DNA from: Lentisphaerae bacterium GWF2_57_35
GTDB lineage: Bacteria; Verrucomicrobiota; Kiritimatiellia; CAIQIC01; GWF2-57-35
Direction: 5' to 3'
Length of the DNA: 64,000 bases
NCBI GenBank assembly: GCA_001804865.1
Contig: MHBK01000064.1
Location: 1-64,000, forward strand
Both the position numbers and the translations under genes were made by a program. The notes beneath the pieces were generated by a model. That model searched no databases. It was given only the letters and a program-made list of their open reading frames with translations, and was not told the origin of the DNA. Positions 61,298 to 64,000 of the stretch are shown in pieces (position 1 is the stretch's first letter; every line of letters begins with the position of its first letter).

Positions 61298-61396
61298 ATC
61301 ATGAGCATCCCACAGGATGCGGAGTATTGGAGTGTGTGAATTATGGACTTGCGTAGACGAAATTCGAGATGCCAACAGGATCATTTTTCGAATCTT

Positions 61397-61523
61397 GATT
61401 CTGCTGAAAAAGCCGGAAGAACGCCGACTCACGCGGCAGAGTCGGCCTGCAACAAAAAATGCCATTGTTTTGGCCGTATTTTGTAGGCCGGTTCTGTGAA
61501 CCGGCGACTTTTTCAGCAGAATC
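61397..61523. repeat. 16-bp inverted repeat around a gene-free segment
   Basis: GATTCTGCTGAAAAAG (61397-61412) is the exact reverse complement of 61508-61523. The 95 bases between contain smaller palindromes (GCCGACTC/GAGTCGGC and GCCGG/CCGGC). No coding sense is seen. Confidence 0.65.
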
Positions 61524-61585
61524 GAATCTTATAAACCGACTCAGCCACTGTTGGACCCCAATTCCATAAAAATCTAAAAATCTTC

Positions 61586-61669
61586 TGGAGGGTTCCGCTC
61601 TGTCGGAACCGGCTTCTTGCGGTCGCGACGGAGCGCGCCCCTCCAAAACACAAGTCTTCTTGCAGCGGC
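61586..61669. repeat. Mosaic double-hairpin repeat, copy C
   Basis: The 60-bp core (61586-61645) and the AAACACAAGTCTTCTTGCAG tail (61646-61665) match copy A in reverse orientation. Downstream, 61717-61755 is a single degenerate arm of the 6723-6802 hairpin family and 61861-61885 a short TAATC-type tract with a GCAGAGGGGGGG box. Together these repeats fill the gap from 61150 to 61894. Confidence 0.85.
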
Positions 61670-61894
61670 AGGGCTTATCCTGCAAGGGCCGGAGCAAAAA
61701 GGCGCCAATCCCGCGAATCCGTGGGACCGCTTTGCCATCCGTGGGGCTAAATCTTCCTCCCCGTCTTGTACTTCATCGCCACACGGCCCGTGCGGGAGAA
61801 CATCCGAAAAGAAGAACCCCATCAAGAATAGGTTTTGGGTTGTGGGCGTCAGCCCGCATTAGGATTATGATTAGGAGGCAGAGGGGGGGCGGCT

Positions 61895-62080
61895 TTACCG
61901 CTCGTTCAACCCGGGAATCATGGGACTGCCTTCCCAGGGCTGGGGGGCATTCCACGGAATATCGGATTCGTCGTCGGCATTCGGAGGGGTCTTGCAGCCG
62001 GCAAGAAAACCGAGCAGGGCCAGCATCACCAATCCAGATAACAATACATTTACACCCCGGCGATACAGGAATCTTTTCAT
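61895..62080 (-). CDS. Small lipoprotein
   Basis: A 61-residue protein with a basic start (MKRFLYRR), a hydrophobic core and lipobox LAGC (Cys near residue 29). The mature part of about 32 residues is Pro/Trp/Asp-rich (DDESDIPWNAPQPWEGS). It is the third gene of a likely operon with a coiled-coil membrane protein and a 36-residue membrane peptide. The start at 62080 is the ATG; a GTG nine bases earlier is also in frame. Function unknown. Confidence 0.7.
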   Translation of the reverse strand: MKRFLYRRGVNVLLSGLVMLALLGFLAGCKTPPNADDESDIPWNAPQPWEGSPMIPGLNER

Positions 62081-62101
62081 GAAATCCACGCGTTGTTCAA
62101 C

Positions 62102-62212
62102 TCAAGGGCTGGGCCAGACCGAAGGGACCGCACTGTAATACATCCATTCGCCGACTTGAAGCCCTATCAAAACCAATATACATACCGTGGCAACGGCGGC
62201 AAGGATGGTCAT
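62102..62212 (-). CDS. 36-residue single-helix membrane peptide
   Basis: A short frame from ATG 62212 to TGA: MTILAAVATVCILVLIGLQV, then GEWMYYSAVPSVWPSP. One membrane helix fills residues 2-20, and an aromatic/proline tail follows. It starts 4 bases after the stop of the coiled-coil gene and ends 21 bases before the lipoprotein gene, on the same strand. The spacing argues for a real gene although it is short and its ribosome site would lie inside the upstream gene. Confidence 0.55.
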   Translation of the reverse strand: MTILAAVATVCILVLIGLQVGEWMYYSAVPSVWPSP

Positions 62213-62216
62213 TATT

Positions 62217-63047
62217 TTAGAAGAGAACATGATCGCCTTCCTTGATGGGCGCCTTTTCCCAGGCATTCACAATTTCCGCGACGGCCATGTCGTCTTGCAC
62301 GCTGCTGATGCGGACTTTGCCGATCAAGTGATCGGCGCGGTGAACCAGCATTTCAGCCGTCGGTACCAAACCGGCTTTGCTGCCGATGTCGAGCACCACA
62401 AAATTCCAGTCCGGATTGACAAACAGGATCTTGCCATTGGTGCCCACGGGGACGCTGGAGGAGGCGCTCTTCAGGCCTTGCTCTGCTTCCATATCCTTGA
62501 TGACTTTGTCCAGTTGGGCCACTTGGTCCTGTAAATCGCGGGTTTCTTCCTCCGCTTTGACGAGTTGATTGTTGATGTCGTCGATTTGGACTTGAAGGCT
62601 GGCCTTATCCTGTTCGAGCTGGGTGACCTTGCCGTTGGCCTGGGCCAATTCGGCGTCTTTACTTTCCACGGTTTCGGTCAATTCCACCACGTGGGTTTTG
62701 GTGCTTTCCAATTCGGTTTTGGTCGAAGTCAGTTCCGCTCGGGTCCCTTCGAGATCCTGTTGCGTCTTGGCCAAGCTTTGCTTGGTCACTTCGATTTCCT
62801 CAATCAGATTATCGCCGACCACCGCGATTTGATCCAGCGGGGTCTGCATTTTGTTGAGGTCTTTCAACTGATTCGGGTCCAACCCTTCCATTCGAACGCT
62901 CTGGGCGATTTTGACTACGCCGGCTTCGAGTTTTTGAGTTCGTCCCTTGATGTCGCCCTTTTGCGTGAAGAGCATAATACCGAGAATCAGAGAAGCGATA
63001 CTGAGAACTACGAGAACAATTACGAATACCCTTAGGGCTTTGGCCAT
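62217..63047 (-). CDS. Membrane-anchored coiled-coil protein with beta-domain
   Basis: The 276-residue protein has one N-terminal helix (about 5-27, VFVIVLVVLSIASLILGIMLF), a long coiled coil (about 85-185, with repeated TRAELTSTKTELESTK-type heptads) and a C-terminal globular part (about 200-276): GTNGKILFVNPDWNFVVLDIGSKAGL and IGKVRISSVQDDMAVAEIV, like the FlgT C-terminal beta fold. The domain would lie in the periplasm at the end of a stalk. It is first in the three-gene envelope operon. Function unknown. Confidence 0.8.
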   Translation of the reverse strand: MAKALRVFVIVLVVLSIASLILGIMLFTQKGDIKGRTQKLEAGVVKIAQSVRMEGLDPNQLKDLNKMQTPLDQIAVVGDNLIEEIEVTKQSLAKTQQDLEGTRAELTSTKTELESTKTHVVELTETVESKDAELAQANGKVTQLEQDKASLQVQIDDINNQLVKAEEETRDLQDQVAQLDKVIKDMEAEQGLKSASSSVPVGTNGKILFVNPDWNFVVLDIGSKAGLVPTAEMLVHRADHLIGKVRISSVQDDMAVAEIVNAWEKAPIKEGDHVLF

Positions 63048-63252
63048 GTTTCCATCCTCCGAAGAAAATGTTGCAGCGTTTGAACTGTAGACTACGAATG
63101 GGTTATCGCGTTGTCAAATATCATTTTGAGGTGAAGCGGCAATAATTCTGCATTTGTCGGCTTGGCCAAATAGATTTGGGTTGTTTGTCGTTTTTTCTCT
63201 TGCGTCGCACGGAAGCGTCTCCTATATTGCCCGGACTTTTGAGGGAGAAGTC

Positions 63253-63480
63253 ATGGCTATTGTATGTGAAATTTGTGGAAAAGCACCTCGTACAGGCAAT
63301 CACATTGTACGGCATGGTTTGGAAAAGAAAAAAGGCGGAATTGGTTTACATACCACCGCCGTAACCCGTCGGCGTTTCCTGCCCAACGTTCAGCGGATTC
63401 GCTGTATGGTGAATGGTGGGGTAAAAAGTCGCCGTGTTTGCACTTCGTGCATCAAGGCTGGAAAAATCGTCAAGGCGTAA
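63253..63480 (+). CDS. rpmB: 50S ribosomal protein L28 (zinc-binding type)
   Basis: A 75-residue L28: CEICGKAPRTGNHIVRHG, RRRFLPNVQRIRCMVNGGVKSRRVC and CTSCIKAGKIVKA. CxxC at both ends makes this the zinc-binding (C+) form. GAGGGAGAAG lies in front of the ATG at 63253. It opens a transcript running toward citrate synthase. Confidence 0.95.
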   Translation: MAIVCEICGKAPRTGNHIVRHGLEKKKGGIGLHTTAVTRRRFLPNVQRIRCMVNGGVKSRRVCTSCIKAGKIVKA

Positions 63481-63504
63481 AGCCGGACAGTTGTGCATTG
63501 GGCG

Positions 63505-63531
63505 CCCCATTCCATTCGTGGAATGGGGACC
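63505..63531 (+). promoter_or_regulatory. Hairpin between rpmB and gltA
   Basis: CCCCATTCC and GGAATGGGG (about 63506-63530) form a 9-bp stem with a 6-base ATTCGT-type loop, followed by a small GCC-TTGGCGG stem and no T-run. It could be an attenuator or an RNA stability element. Confidence 0.45.
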
Positions 63532-63584
63532 GCCTTGGCGGTTGCCGCCCGAAGTGAAATCCAATTAATAAGGATGGCCGCAAC

Positions 63585-64000
63585 ATGAGCCTGAAGCCAA
63601 TAGATAAACCGGCGGAGTTGACTGTGGAAGGGAAATCCTACGCGATTCCCATCCTACAGGATGCCATGGGCAACCGGGCCTTGGATATTCGGACCTTGCG
63701 CAAAGATTCCGGCCTGATCGCTTTTGATCCGGGCTTTGCGAGCACAGCGGTCTGTGAGAGCTCCATTACGTATGTGGATGGGGAGAAGGGGCTGCTCTCG
63801 CATCGTGGGTATTCGATCGAGGATCTCACGGAGAACTGCACTTTTATTGAAGTGGCTTACCTGCTGCTGCACGGTGTTTTGCCCAATCGCGTTCAACGGG
63901 AGAAGTTTTCCCAGTTGTTGAATCGGCATTCGATGATTCATGAGGATATGAGCACTTTCTTCCGGGGCTATCCGGAAGGGGCTCACCCCATGGTCGTGCT
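63585..64000 (+). CDS. gltA: Citrate synthase (N-terminal part, cut by the window edge)
   Basis: The first 138 codons are in the window: MSLKPIDKPAELTVEGKSY, LRKDSGLIAFDPGFASTAVCESSITYVDGEKGLLSHRGYSIEDL, then EVAYLLLHGVLP and EGAHPM. This is the N-terminus of a type II, hexameric-type citrate synthase with the extra N-terminal beta domain. It condenses acetyl-CoA with oxaloacetate. An AAGGATGG lies about 8 bases before the ATG. Confidence 0.93.
   Translation, partial: MSLKPIDKPAELTVEGKSYAIPILQDAMGNRALDIRTLRKDSGLIAFDPGFASTAVCESSITYVDGEKGLLSHRGYSIEDLTENCTFIEVAYLLLHGVLPNRVQREKFSQLLNRHSMIHEDMSTFFRGYPEGAHPMVV

Overview
The window reads as chromosomal DNA of a Gram-negative, probably free-living bacterium of the PVC group. 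My best guess is Kiritimatiellota or a related Verrucomicrobiota lineage. The Gram-negative call rests on lpxB next to a Gfo/Idh oxidoreductase and on type IV pilus motor genes. The PVC call rests on very long secreted proteins (an Asp-box protein, a C10 peptidase with beta-helix, a multi-module amylase), several of which carry a similar W...FYR-type module, and on many dispersed hairpin repeats between genes. The lineage call is inference; no rRNA gene is present. Most genes look GC-rich, but positions 1-830 and parts of 26.9-31.4 kb look clearly more AT-rich.

Layout. 1-6.3 kb: a damaged gene end, an exported Asp-box protein, HPr, a lipoprotein and a large membrane protein preceded by three CCAA-N3-TTGG sites spaced exactly 31 bp. 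6.3-7.1 kb: a gene-free convergent region packed with nested inverted repeats. 7.1-14.3 kb: ferritin-like/VIT iron transporter, NDH-2, a lone PotD-like lipoprotein and a C10 peptidase. 14.5-25.3 kb: a hybrid sensor kinase; accA, L,D-transpeptidase and a degenerate Ser/Thr kinase on the minus strand; then CPBP protease, ComF, accD, folC and NUDIX on the plus strand.

25.3-31.4 kb is an accessory island, all on the plus strand. It holds a frameshifted MNT/HEPN module between two direct repeats of about 130 bp, an AbiU2-like HEPN gene, small membrane proteins, a methyltransferase, VapBC, an orphan gene and a UPF0175/DUF3368 pair. Three gene ends overlap integron attC-like folds, and a frameshifted second copy of the NUDIX gene 3' end lies at 30.5 kb. 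This suggests an integron-like cassette cluster without an integrase in view, or another insertion that duplicated the NUDIX end.

31.5-40.9 kb: gatCAB, then the type IV pilus motor cluster pilB-pilT-pilB-pilC with a terminator. 41.1-51.5 kb: Gfo/Idh-lpxB, zinc-ribbon proteins, an ABC-class ATPase with an altered Walker A, dtd, two exported proteins of unknown function, rfbA-rfbC, tRNA-Glu(TTC) and a polysaccharide deacetylase, mostly cell envelope functions. 51.6-58.7 kb: a REC-GAF-GGDEF-REC-HD-GYP c-di-GMP regulator, convergent with a large GH13 amylase that has two LacI-type operators upstream. 59-61.2 kb: leuB-asd. 61.2-64 kb: repeats, an envelope operon (coiled-coil protein, a 36-residue membrane peptide, a lipoprotein), rpmB and the start of citrate synthase, which runs off the right edge.
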